Shown here piece by piece: positions 44,558 to 52,802 of a stretch of DNA of 64,000 bases. The notes beneath the pieces are model-generated. The model saw only the letters and a program-made list of their open reading frames with translations. It was not told the DNA's origin and made no database searches. The stretch is from Verrucomicrobiota bacterium (GTDB taxonomy: Bacteria; Verrucomicrobiota; Verrucomicrobiia; Limisphaerales; J093). The stretch is from positions 1 through 64,000 of the forward strand of contig JAKQDD010000228.1 of NCBI GenBank assembly GCA_029556615.1. The letters run 5' to 3'. Position numbers and translations under genes: made by a program. Each line of letters begins with the position of its first letter. Positions within the stretch are counted from its first letter, which is position 1.

Positions 44558-45874
44558 TCATGGACCTTTGGCAGCGCTCGCCGGGTCGCCCTGGACCGCG
44601 GCCGGCGGTCGCCAGACATAGCGGAACATCAGGACCCTAAGGGCGGCGGTGAGCGGGATGGCCAGGATACCCCCGAGCAAGCCGCCGAGCAGCGTGGTGC
44701 CGACGAGCACCGCGATGATGATGGTGAGCGGATGCAACCCGACGCGGTCGCCCATGATCTTGGGCGAGATGACCAGGCCCTCGAGAGACTGGACCACGGC
44801 GAACACGGCAAGCACCAGCAGGGGATGCAGCCAGTCGCCGAATTGCGCGAACGCGAGAATCAGGGCGGCAATACAGGTCGTGATTGCCCCCAGATACGGG
44901 ATCATCGTGAGAAAGGTCGCCATGACGCCCAGCAGGACGGCGTAGGGCAGGCCGATGATGATGAACCCCAGCGTGTAGAGAATGCCGTCGCAGATCGCCA
45001 CCAGGACCTGGCCGCGGAAGAAGGCGATCAGGTAGTCGTTGATCGCGCTGAGGACAAAAACAAGCTCGTCCTTGAACCCGGACCGGGCCACGGGCAGGTA
45101 CTCGGTCCAGTGGGATTGGATCGCGCGTTTCTCGAGCAGGAAGTAGAAGAGAAAGACGGGGATGAGGATGAGTCCGGCGATCATGCCGAACCAGGAGGCC
45201 ACGCGGGTGACCTGGCCGAAAAGCCAGGCGCCCACGACCGGGGCGGCCTTGGCGAGCCAGGCGGTGATCGACCGAATGAAGCCCGCATCGAGCGCCTGGA
45301 CCCAGAAGGACGGCGTGGTTGGCCCATGGGGAACCGCGATGGCGGAAAGAGCGTTGGTATCGCCGGGATGGGGCGGGGCATGGGTCGCGGTCGCGTCCTG
45401 GAGCGCGGCGGTGTCCGGGGGTTGAGCTGTGGGAGCGCTGGCTCCCTCCGGCGGGGTTCGCAGAACCCGCTTGATGAGATCCGGGGGATGACTCACCCAG
45501 TCGTCGATCCTGGCCTGGACCCGGGCGGTGTAGGTGGGAATCCTGAGGACCAACTGGCGCGTCTCGACCACCAACTGGGGGACGACACTGCTGAACAGGC
45601 CCGCGATCATCACCAGCACCAGCGCGAAGACGCAGAGGATCGCCCGGGTCCGGGGCACGCGTCGGCGTTCGAGCCAGTCCACGATCGGGTCGAGCAGGTA
45701 CGCCAGCACGCCGGCCACCGCCAGCGGCCAGAGCACCGCCGACAGCAGACCCAGGACTTGCCCCAGGCCCCACACCAGGGCCACCAGGAGCGCCAGGATC
45801 AGGGCACAGGCCAGGCCCGTCACCGCACACCAGATGACCCGGGCCTGCTTTTCTGTGGGAGGAGGAAATGGCAT
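44558..45874 (-). CDS. AI-2E-family transporter (TqsA/PerM-like)
   Basis: The 438-residue membrane protein shows about eight spans. The family pattern is clear: LWPLAVAGVLAYLLDPIVDWLERRRVPR near the N terminus, PVFLFYFLLEKRAIQSHW in the middle, ILYTLGFIIIGLPYAVLLG, and IPYLGAITTCIAALILAF before LVISPKIMGDRVGLHPL. Members export small molecules or ions; AI-2 export is shown for only a few. An insertion of about 60 residues rich in Ala, Pro and Thr lies between the first spans and the central part. It stands 19 bases after proC and is probably in the same operon. Confidence 0.9.
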   Translation of the reverse strand: MPFPPPTEKQARVIWCAVTGLACALILALLVALVWGLGQVLGLLSAVLWPLAVAGVLAYLLDPIVDWLERRRVPRTRAILCVFALVLVMIAGLFSSVVPQLVVETRQLVLRIPTYTARVQARIDDWVSHPPDLIKRVLRTPPEGASAPTAQPPDTAALQDATATHAPPHPGDTNALSAIAVPHGPTTPSFWVQALDAGFIRSITAWLAKAAPVVGAWLFGQVTRVASWFGMIAGLILIPVFLFYFLLEKRAIQSHWTEYLPVARSGFKDELVFVLSAINDYLIAFFRGQVLVAICDGILYTLGFIIIGLPYAVLLGVMATFLTMIPYLGAITTCIAALILAFAQFGDWLHPLLVLAVFAVVQSLEGLVISPKIMGDRVGLHPLTIIIAVLVGTTLLGGLLGGILAIPLTAALRVLMFRYVWRPPAAVQGDPASAAKGP

Positions 45875-45878
45875 GGTG

Positions 45879-45893
45879 CTGAGGCGCGCCTCG
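45879..45893. repeat. 15-nt palindromic dispersed repeat, copy 2
   Basis: CTGAGGCGCGCCTCG is identical to 1997-2011. It sits between the proC stop and the transporter start on the minus strand, where its hairpin could influence read-through or translation. Confidence 0.5.
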
Positions 45894-46718
45894 CTAGGCC
45901 TCGCCAAGGCTGCGGGCCTTCGCGGCGGAGGCGCGCACCGCGCTGATCAGCGCGCCGCGCAAGCCGGCCCTTTCCAGTTCATGCAGGCCTTCGATGGTGG
46001 TGCCGCCGGGGCTGGCGACCATGTCCTTGAGGGCCGCCGGGTGCTGACCGGTCTCGAGGACCCAGCGGGCGGTGCCGAGGAGGGTCTGGGCCGCGAGCCG
46101 GATCGCGACGGCCCGGGGCAAGCCCGCAGCCACCCCGCCGTCGCTCAGGGCTTCGATCATGATGCAGGCGTACGCGGGCCCGCTGCCGCTCAGGCCCGTG
46201 GCCGCGTCGAGGAGTCTCTCCGGCAACCTCACGGCCATGCCCAGAGTCGAGAGCAAGCGGTCCGTCAGGGCGGCGTCCGCCTCGGTCGCGCTGGATCCCG
46301 GCGCATAGACCGACATCGACGCCCCCACCAGCGCCGGCGCGTTCGGCATGACGCGAATCACCCGTGTGCCGGCGGGAAGTGCGGCCTCGATGCGGCCGAG
46401 GGGAATGCCGGCGGCGATCGAGACGAGCAGATGCCGCGGGTTCAGCGCGGGCGACAAGTCGTCGAGAACGGGCATGAGCTGATCCGGTTTCACGGCCAGG
46501 ATGAGCACTGTGGCGGCGTCCGCGGCCTCTTGCATCGAGCCGGTGCTTCGGGCGCCCAAGGGGCTGGCGAACGCTTTGCGGGCGTCCTCGGCGATGTCGC
46601 ACGCGATGATGTCCTGAGGACGGACAAGATTGGCCCGGAGGAAACCGGAGGCGAGCGCCATGGCCATCTTGCCGGCGCCGATGAAACCGAGGGTCAGCGG
46701 TGCGGTGGAATCCGTCAT
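45894..46718 (-). CDS. proC: pyrroline-5-carboxylate reductase
   Basis: This is the 274-residue enzyme of the last step in proline synthesis, using NAD(P)H. The N-terminal TLGFIGAGKMAMALASGF is the Rossmann loop, VKPDQLMPVL is conserved, and the C-terminal ATGLSGSGPAYACIMIEAL plus SPGGTTIEGLHELE form the ProC signature. Its ATG overlaps the stop of the uracil-DNA glycosylase gene (ATGA), so expression is coupled. Confidence 0.95.
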   Translation of the reverse strand: MTDSTAPLTLGFIGAGKMAMALASGFLRANLVRPQDIIACDIAEDARKAFASPLGARSTGSMQEAADAATVLILAVKPDQLMPVLDDLSPALNPRHLLVSIAAGIPLGRIEAALPAGTRVIRVMPNAPALVGASMSVYAPGSSATEADAALTDRLLSTLGMAVRLPERLLDAATGLSGSGPAYACIMIEALSDGGVAAGLPRAVAIRLAAQTLLGTARWVLETGQHPAALKDMVASPGGTTIEGLHELERAGLRGALISAVRASAAKARSLGEA

Positions 46719-47620
46719 AGGAAGTAGTTGCGTTGCTTTTCTGAGATGGGCAAGCCGAGTCGCTCCATGACCTGGAGGAGGTCTTCCCAGACCTTGCGCC
46801 GTTCACTGCGCGCCTGATTCCGAAGGAGATAGGAGGGGTGGTACGTCGGCATGAGCGGGATGCCCTGGAATTCGAGCCAGTGGCCTCGGAGGCGGGTGAT
46901 GCCGCCGCCGGGTCGTGCCAGGAGTCCTTCGATGGCGGTGTTGCCGAGCGCGACGATGACCCGCGGTTGGATGATGGCGATCTGGGCCAGCAGGTGGGGA
47001 AGACACGTCGCCATCTCGGTGGGCAACGGCTTCCGATTGCCGCTGGACTGTCCGGGCGTGTCGGGCCGGCACTTGAGAATATTGGCGATGTAGACCTCCT
47101 CCCGGCTCAGCCCCATGGCCTGGATCATCCTGGTCAGCGTCTGGCCCGCCCGGCCCACGAACGGCTCGCCCTGCGCGTCTTCATCGGCGCCGGGTGCTTC
47201 TCCGACGAACAGGAGGGGGCTGAGCACGTTGCCCGTGCCGAACACGACCTTCTGTCGGCTGGCGGCAAGCTGCGGGCAGCGTGTGCAGGTCAGGACGCGC
47301 GCCCGCAGGGCGTCCATGGCCGCCTGTTTTTCTTCGGGCGTCACGGGTTTGCGGAGCAGTTCGCCAAGACCAGCAACGGGCGGGGCGGCGGGGGCCGGCG
47401 TGGTCGCCGCCTGCTGGGGGCGCGGGGAGGGTCGGGGTGGCGGGTGTGCGGCCGCGGTGCCGGGCGGCCGGCCGGCGGTTACCCGTGGTTTGGGGCGCGC
47501 AGGAGTCCTCAAGTGGGCGAGTGCTGCGGGTGTCACCGACACGAAACGCCGGCCGCGGGCGTCGAGATCCTCGAGATGTCGGATCAAGGCGTCCAGGAAT
47601 TGCCGGTAGACGGTCGGCAT
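46715..47620 (-). CDS. uracil-DNA glycosylase, family 4 (Fe-S)
   Basis: The 301-residue enzyme removes uracil from DNA. Four cysteines, 112, 115, 184 and 206, match the iron-sulfur ligands of family 4. Motif GEAPGADEDAQGEPFVG (140-156) and HPSYLL (261-266) form the active site. An N-terminal extension of about 90 residues, rich in Pro and Ala, is not part of the catalytic fold and may be a linker. The ATG at 47620 lies one base away from the stop of the upstream oxidoreductase gene. The open frame extends further upstream but overlaps that gene. Confidence 0.93.
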   Translation of the reverse strand: MPTVYRQFLDALIRHLEDLDARGRRFVSVTPAALAHLRTPARPKPRVTAGRPPGTAAAHPPPRPSPRPQQAATTPAPAAPPVAGLGELLRKPVTPEEKQAAMDALRARVLTCTRCPQLAASRQKVVFGTGNVLSPLLFVGEAPGADEDAQGEPFVGRAGQTLTRMIQAMGLSREEVYIANILKCRPDTPGQSSGNRKPLPTEMATCLPHLLAQIAIIQPRVIVALGNTAIEGLLARPGGGITRLRGHWLEFQGIPLMPTYHPSYLLRNQARSERRKVWEDLLQVMERLGLPISEKQRNYFL

Positions 47621-47621
47621 G

Positions 47622-49004
47622 TTACGAGAGTCCCTTGACCTCCCAGCCTTTGCGGTAGGTTCTCCGAACATGGCGGTTGGCCTCGGGCACGTTCTTGAAC
47701 CGGAGTTTGGCGGCGTCCCATTCGAGGAGCGTTTGCGGGAAGTGGGTGGCGACGCCGCCGAGGAGGACGGCTTCGGTGAGGGGACCGGCGTAGTCGAACC
47801 TGGCCGACGCCTGGCCTTCGCCGCGGCAGGCGTTGACCCATTGCCGCCAGTGGTCGTCGCCCGGCACCTTGGGGACGGAGTAGCCCTCGAAATCCTTCTC
47901 GGGGAGCAACTGGGGCGGGCCAATATGGGGCAGGAGCATGACGCCCTTGGCGCCGATGAAGATCGAGCCCTGATCGGGGAGCGGTTGGTCGCCGATGAGC
48001 GCCTGGACGTCCTTGGGGGGGCGCTGGGTGCCGTCGTACCAGGTGACCTTGACGGTGGTGTCGTGAGAGAACCGGGTGCCGGGGAAGACGTAATGGATGA
48101 CGGCGTTGATGGCCCAATTCCAGGCATTGGGGGCGGGTCCTTCGGATCTCAGGGTCAGCGGAGCCGTGAGGTCCAGGGCCTTGAACACGGGGTCGTAGAT
48201 GTGGCAGCCCATGTCCCCGAACGTGCCCGTGCCAAAATCAAGGCGCTTGCGCCAATTGCCCGGGTGATAGTACCCGTTGCCGATGAAAGGGCGTGAGGCG
48301 GCGACCCCCAGCCAGAGATCCCAATCGAGACCGGCCGGGACGGGATCGGTGCGGTCCGGCTTGGGCGAGGGGTCTCCCCATTGTTTTCCGCTCCAGGTGT
48401 GGACCTCGCGAACCTTGCCGATGGCCAGGTCCTGGATGAGGCGCACCGCGAGGCGATACTCGCTGGCGGAGTGGATCTGGATGCCCATTTGCGTCACGCG
48501 CTGGCGGCGTCGGGCTTCCTCGGTCAATCGGCGGGCTTCGTAGACGTCGTGGGTGAGCGGTTTCTGGCAGTAAACATGGGCGCCGGCCTGCAGGGCGGTC
48601 ATCGCAATCGGCGCGTGCATGTGGTCGGGGGTCGAAACGTTCACCGAATCCAGATCCTTCTCCCGATCCAGGAGTTGGCGCCAATCCTGGTAGACCTTGG
48701 CCTCGGGGAACTTCTTGCGCACGTCGGCGAGGCGGGCCTCGTCCACGTCGGCGATCGCCACGAGTTTCACGTTGGGCTGGCGGGTGATCGCCTCGAGATC
48801 GGCCGCCGCCATCCCGCTTGCGCCGAAGCTGGCGTGGCGCAGCACCGTCGACGGCGAGGCAGCGAGCAGTCCGCGGGTGAGGAAGGGTGCCGCCAGGCCG
48901 GCTGCGCTGAGGCGCAGCAGGAAGCGGCGGCGTGACGAGCCTCGGGCCGGCACTGGAAGAACGTCTTGGGAGAAGGATGGGATGGAATGACGTGCGCTTT
49001 TCAC
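47622..49004 (-). CDS. Gfo/Idh/MocA-family oxidoreductase, Tat-exported
   Basis: The product is about 460 residues. The twin-arginine leader SSRRRFLLRLSAAGLAAPFL begins about 20 residues in. Then come VKLVAIADVDEARLADV, VNVSTPDHMHAPIAM and YCQKPLTHDVYEARRL with the catalytic Lys kept (QKP). GNWRKRLDFGTGTFGDMGCHIYDPV is typical of the large secreted group in Verrucomicrobiota and Planctomycetota. The start is probably GTG at 49004, because the longer frame would run into the divergent gene at 49087. It leads an operon with udg, proC and the transporter. Substrate is unknown. Confidence 0.87.
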   Translation of the reverse strand: MKSARHSIPSFSQDVLPVPARGSSRRRFLLRLSAAGLAAPFLTRGLLAASPSTVLRHASFGASGMAAADLEAITRQPNVKLVAIADVDEARLADVRKKFPEAKVYQDWRQLLDREKDLDSVNVSTPDHMHAPIAMTALQAGAHVYCQKPLTHDVYEARRLTEEARRRQRVTQMGIQIHSASEYRLAVRLIQDLAIGKVREVHTWSGKQWGDPSPKPDRTDPVPAGLDWDLWLGVAASRPFIGNGYYHPGNWRKRLDFGTGTFGDMGCHIYDPVFKALDLTAPLTLRSEGPAPNAWNWAINAVIHYVFPGTRFSHDTTVKVTWYDGTQRPPKDVQALIGDQPLPDQGSIFIGAKGVMLLPHIGPPQLLPEKDFEGYSVPKVPGDDHWRQWVNACRGEGQASARFDYAGPLTEAVLLGGVATHFPQTLLEWDAAKLRFKNVPEANRHVRRTYRKGWEVKGLS

Positions 49005-49086
49005 GGGGCCTGTTCTATGCCTCGGCGTCGTCCCTGACAATCCCGATGTTCTTGAAACTCGGAGTCGGTTGCGATGGAGTCCAAGG

Positions 49087-50274
49087 ATGCGATCGGTGGT
49101 GGTCATCGGCGGGGGGTTGGTGGGACTGGGGACGGCGTATCGGCTGCTGCAGGGCCGATCCGGGATCGCGGTGACGCTCGTCGAGAAGGAACCGAGCGTG
49201 GGCATGCACCAGAGCACCCACAACAGCGGCGTCCTCCACGCAGGGCTCTACTACGCGCCGGGCTCGATCAAGGCGCGATTGGCGGTGGCCGGCATCCGCC
49301 AGATGATCGAGTTCTGCCGGAAGGAAGGCGTCCCTCACGAGACATGCGGCAAGCTGGTGGTGGCGACCGCTCCGGAGGAGCTGCCGCGGCTCGAGGAGTT
49401 GCTGCGGCGCGGCACGAGCAACGGGTTGCAGGGCCTGCGCCGCCTGGATGCGACGGCGCTTCGGGCCGTCGAACCGTGTGCCGCCGGATTGGCTGCGGTG
49501 CACGTGCCCGAGGAGGGCATCGTGGACTACGCCGCCGTGTGCGACCGGTTGTCGGCCCGTATCCAGGAGGGCGGGGGACGGGTGGTGACCGGGGCGAAGG
49601 TCGAGCAATTGAAGCGCGCAGGGGCCGAATGGGCGGTGCAGACCACCGCAGGCGACTTCACGGCCGATGCGGTCGTGAATTGCGCGGGCCTGCACTGCGA
49701 CCGCGTTGCGCAGATGGCGGGTGAACGGCGCGAGGTGCGCATCATTCCGTTCCGGGGAGAGTACTATACCCTGCGGGCTTCGAGGTCGTCCCTGGTGCGG
49801 AACCTCATCTATCCGGTGCCGGCCCCTGAGTTCCCGTTCCTGGGCGTGCACTTCACGCGGCGAATCCAGGGCGGGATCGAGGCGGGGCCGAACGCGGTGC
49901 TGGCTTTTGCGCGGGAGGGTTATCGGCGCACCCAGGTGAGCGCGCGCGATCTGTGGGATGCGCTGCTCTTTCCCGGTTTCTGGCGGTTCCTCCGGCGGCA
50001 TCCGGCGATGGTGCGAACGGAGTTGGCGCAGTCGTTGAGTCGGAAACGCTTCTGTCGGTCGCTGCAGCGTCTGGTGCCCGATCTGCGGGCGGACGACCTC
50101 ACTCCGGGAGGCTCGGGCGTGCGGGCGCAGGCGATGACTCCGGGGGGCGAGTTGGTGCAGGACTTCAGGATCATCGAGCGGGACAACGCCCTGCACGTGC
50201 TGAATGCGCCGAGCCCCGCGGCTACGGCCGCCCTGGCCATCGGCGAGCGGATCGCGAAGCGGTTGGAGGGTTGA
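49087..50274 (+). CDS. lhgO: L-2-hydroxyglutarate oxidase
   Basis: The 395-residue FAD enzyme oxidises L-2-hydroxyglutarate to 2-oxoglutarate and passes electrons to the respiratory chain. The dinucleotide motif [16 protein letters not shown] is at the N terminus. Then comes [25 protein letters not shown], the family signature, followed by [21 protein letters not shown] and the C-terminal [19 protein letters not shown] at 49087 follows AAGG. The 3' end overlaps the glutaredoxin-like gene on the other strand by 53 bases. GlcD-type glycerol-3-phosphate oxidases are more distant. Confidence 0.92.
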   Translation: MRSVVVIGGGLVGLGTAYRLLQGRSGIAVTLVEKEPSVGMHQSTHNSGVLHAGLYYAPGSIKARLAVAGIRQMIEFCRKEGVPHETCGKLVVATAPEELPRLEELLRRGTSNGLQGLRRLDATALRAVEPCAAGLAAVHVPEEGIVDYAAVCDRLSARIQEGGGRVVTGAKVEQLKRAGAEWAVQTTAGDFTADAVVNCAGLHCDRVAQMAGERREVRIIPFRGEYYTLRASRSSLVRNLIYPVPAPEFPFLGVHFTRRIQGGIEAGPNAVLAFAREGYRRTQVSARDLWDALLFPGFWRFLRRHPAMVRTELAQSLSRKRFCRSLQRLVPDLRADDLTPGGSGVRAQAMTPGGELVQDFRIIERDNALHVLNAPSPAATAALAIGERIAKRLEG

Positions 50275-50530
50275 CGCCGCCGTTGCGTCCGGCCCTCAGG
50301 AGGGACCCAAGCGCCTTCAGGTCCGTCGCGTCCACCACCCGGGGGCCAAGCACCGCCATCGGCAACAGGCGGCCGTATCGGCCCAGGAAAGGGAGAATCG
50401 CCCGTGGATGGACGAAGGCATTGACCTCGTGGAACCGGATCCGGTGCCGCTCGAGGAACGATCGAGCCCGGCGACACAGCTCGCACCCCGGGACCGAGTA
50501 GAGAGTGACCGTCTGGTGGGCGGCCTTCAT
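50222..50530 (-). CDS. glutaredoxin-like protein
   Basis: This protein of 102 residues opens [22 protein letters not shown] with a CxxC pair (Cys16, Cys19), the redox site of glutaredoxin-like thiol proteins, in the order beta-strand, CxxC, helix. The usual cis-Pro turn TVP/TSP is represented by [15 protein letters not shown]. The C-terminal 25 residues are weakly conserved and overlap the end of lhgO. It may act in thiol-disulfide exchange. The substrate is unknown. Confidence 0.72.
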   Translation of the reverse strand: MKAAHQTVTLYSVPGCELCRRARSFLERHRIRFHEVNAFVHPRAILPFLGRYGRLLPMAVLGPRVVDATDLKALGSLLRAGRNGGVNPPTASRSARRWPGRP

Positions 50531-50547
50531 GCCTCAAATCCCACGTT

Positions 50548-50623
50548 TGGTGGAGCCGAGGGGAGTCGAACCCCTGACCTTCTCATTGCGAACGAGACGC
50601 TCTGCCAACTGAGCTACGACCCC
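50548..50623 (-). tRNA. tRNA-Ala (anticodon CGC)
   Basis: This is a 76-nt cloverleaf with encoded CCA on the minus strand. Acceptor GGGGTCG pairs with CGGCTCC and includes the G3-U70 wobble pair that identifies alanine tRNAs. Anticodon loop TTCGCAA gives CGC (codon GCG), and the T arm is AGGGG-TTCGACT-CCCCT. It lies between the glutaredoxin-like gene and the divergent hopanoid gene. Confidence 0.94.
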
Positions 50624-50727
50624 ATTGCCAAACCGGTTCTTGTTTACGCGGAATGCCGGCGCTCGTCAACCCCTTGTGTGAAGCCTTCGCCCTTTACACT
50701 CCCAGGTGTTTTCGTCAGCATTGTGAG

Positions 50728-52737
50728 ATGCGATTGACTCAGCGGGAGGGTCACCCGGCGGCGGAAGCGACCTCAGAAAGCCTGCAGACCCTCGCGGGGC
50801 TGCGGGATCTGGCGTCGGCCATTGGCCGATCGCAGCGCTACCTGTTGGGCAGGCAGACGCCGGATGGCTATTGGGTGGGAGAACTGATGGTCGACGGCAC
50901 GCTGGTGGCCGACATGGTCGCTTACTACCATTGGGAGGGACGCGTCAGCGAGGCCTGGCAGCGCAAGGCCGTCCGGCATCTCCTCGACCTGCAATTGCCG
51001 GAGGGGGGCTGGAACATCTATCACGGCGGGCCTCCGGAAGTGAACGCGACGGTCAAGGCCTACCTGGCCCTGAAACTGGCCGGCGTCCCGGTCACCGACC
51101 CCCGCATGCTGCGGGCGCGATCGGTTGCCCTCAACCTGGGCGGCGTTCCGCGGATGAACACGTTCTCGAAGCTCTACTTGGCGCTTCTGGGGTTGTTCCC
51201 GTGGAAGTACGTTCCGACCATCCCCTGTGAGGTGCTCCTAATCGGGAAGTGGTTCCACGTCAACTTCTGGGAGATGAGCAACTGGTCGCGGGCGATGCTC
51301 GTGCCCCTGGCCATCATCAACCATTTCAAGCCCACCCGGCTCTTGAAGAACCGGGTGACCCTCGACGAGCTCTATCCCGAGGGTTACCACGAGCGGGATC
51401 TGCGCCTGCCCCGCGACCCGCAAATCCTCACCACACGCAACTTCTTCCTCTGGCTCGACCGGCTGCACAGGTTCGCCGAACTCTGGGCCCGGGCTGGGAT
51501 CCACCCGTTCCGGCGGCGGGCCCTGCGGCGTGCGGAGGAATGGATGCTCGAGCGTTTCGAGGGATCCGATGGGCTCGCGGCGATCTTCCCGGCGATGCTC
51601 AACTCGCTCATCGCCCTCAAAGCCCTGGGCTATCCGGACGATCATCCCCGCGTCGTCTGGGCCACCCGGAAACTCGAAGCGTTGCAGCACGAAGACGCCG
51701 AGACCGTTCGGATTGAACCCTGCTGCTCGCCGGTCTGGGACACGGCGATTGTCACCATCGCCCTTCGGGAGTCGGGCGTCCCGGCTGATGATCCCCGGAT
51801 CGAACGCGCAGTCGAGTGGCTGCTGGGCAAGGAAATCCGGTTCCGGGGCGACTGGCAGTACAAGAACCCGGCCCAGGTCGAGCCGAGCGGCTGGGTCTTC
51901 GAGCACGATAACAAGTGGAACCCGGACGTGGATGACACGGCGATGGTGCTGCTGGCGTTGCGGCTTGTCCCCACGCGGGACGTGAACTCGAGGAACGCCG
52001 CTTACCGGCGCGGCCTGGACTGGATGATGACTTTTCAATGCCGGGATGGCGGTTGGGCCGCCTTCGACAAGGACTGCACCAAGAATATCCTGACCAAGGT
52101 GCCGTTCGCGGATCACAATGCCATGCTCGATCCCGAGTGTGCGGACATCACCGCCCGGATTCTCGAGGTCCTGGGGCACGAGCGGTATTCTCTGGATCAC
52201 CCGCAGGTCGAGAAGGCCCTGCAGTATCTTCGCAGCCAACAGGAATCCGACGGCACCTGGTACGGCCGCTGGGGGGTCAACTACATCTATGGCACATGGC
52301 AGGTCCTCAGAGGACTGCACGTTCTGGGCGTCGATTTGCAGCAGCCATGGCTGCTGAAGGCCCGCGCCTGGTTCGAAAGCGTCCAGCACGAGGACGGCGG
52401 CTGGGGGGAGCGCTGCGATACCTACGAAGACCCCGTGTTCAAGGGGAGGGGCCCCAGCACCCCCTCGCAGACCGCCTGGGCCGTCATGGCGCTTTGCACG
52501 TTCGGCGATCCCGATCACCCCGGCCTCCGGCGGGGCGTCGAATACCTCATCCGGGAGCAGAACCCGGACGGCTCCTGGGCGGAAGAGGAAACCACGGGGA
52601 CCGGCTTCCCCAAGGTGTTCTACCTCAAGTATGACATGTACCGGAACAGTTGGCCGCTGCTGGCCCTGGCGACGTATCGCAAGCTGGCCGCAGGGCAGTC
52701 AACCGCGGCCAGCAGACCTTTTTCGCCGGGATCATGA
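50728..52737 (+). CDS. shc: squalene-hopene cyclase
   Basis: The 669-residue enzyme cyclises squalene to hopene at the membrane. The catalytic DVDDTA is at 400-405, and several QW repeats are visible (for example [54 protein letters not shown] and [11 protein letters not shown]). Length fits the family. ATG at 50728 was preferred over 50653 because the upstream 25 residues look random. No other hopanoid genes (hpn) lie in the window. The gene is followed, after 65 bases, by a glycosyltransferase fusion that might act on a lipid. Confidence 0.96.
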   Translation: MRLTQREGHPAAEATSESLQTLAGLRDLASAIGRSQRYLLGRQTPDGYWVGELMVDGTLVADMVAYYHWEGRVSEAWQRKAVRHLLDLQLPEGGWNIYHGGPPEVNATVKAYLALKLAGVPVTDPRMLRARSVALNLGGVPRMNTFSKLYLALLGLFPWKYVPTIPCEVLLIGKWFHVNFWEMSNWSRAMLVPLAIINHFKPTRLLKNRVTLDELYPEGYHERDLRLPRDPQILTTRNFFLWLDRLHRFAELWARAGIHPFRRRALRRAEEWMLERFEGSDGLAAIFPAMLNSLIALKALGYPDDHPRVVWATRKLEALQHEDAETVRIEPCCSPVWDTAIVTIALRESGVPADDPRIERAVEWLLGKEIRFRGDWQYKNPAQVEPSGWVFEHDNKWNPDVDDTAMVLLALRLVPTRDVNSRNAAYRRGLDWMMTFQCRDGGWAAFDKDCTKNILTKVPFADHNAMLDPECADITARILEVLGHERYSLDHPQVEKALQYLRSQQESDGTWYGRWGVNYIYGTWQVLRGLHVLGVDLQQPWLLKARAWFESVQHEDGGWGERCDTYEDPVFKGRGPSTPSQTAWAVMALCTFGDPDHPGLRRGVEYLIREQNPDGSWAEEETTGTGFPKVFYLKYDMYRNSWPLLALATYRKLAAGQSTAASRPFSPGS

Positions 52738-52802
52738 CTAAACGAGCCGCCCGCTTCGTCCAAGGGCCATGAACTTCGTGGCTGGGCACCCGCCCATCGT
52801 GA

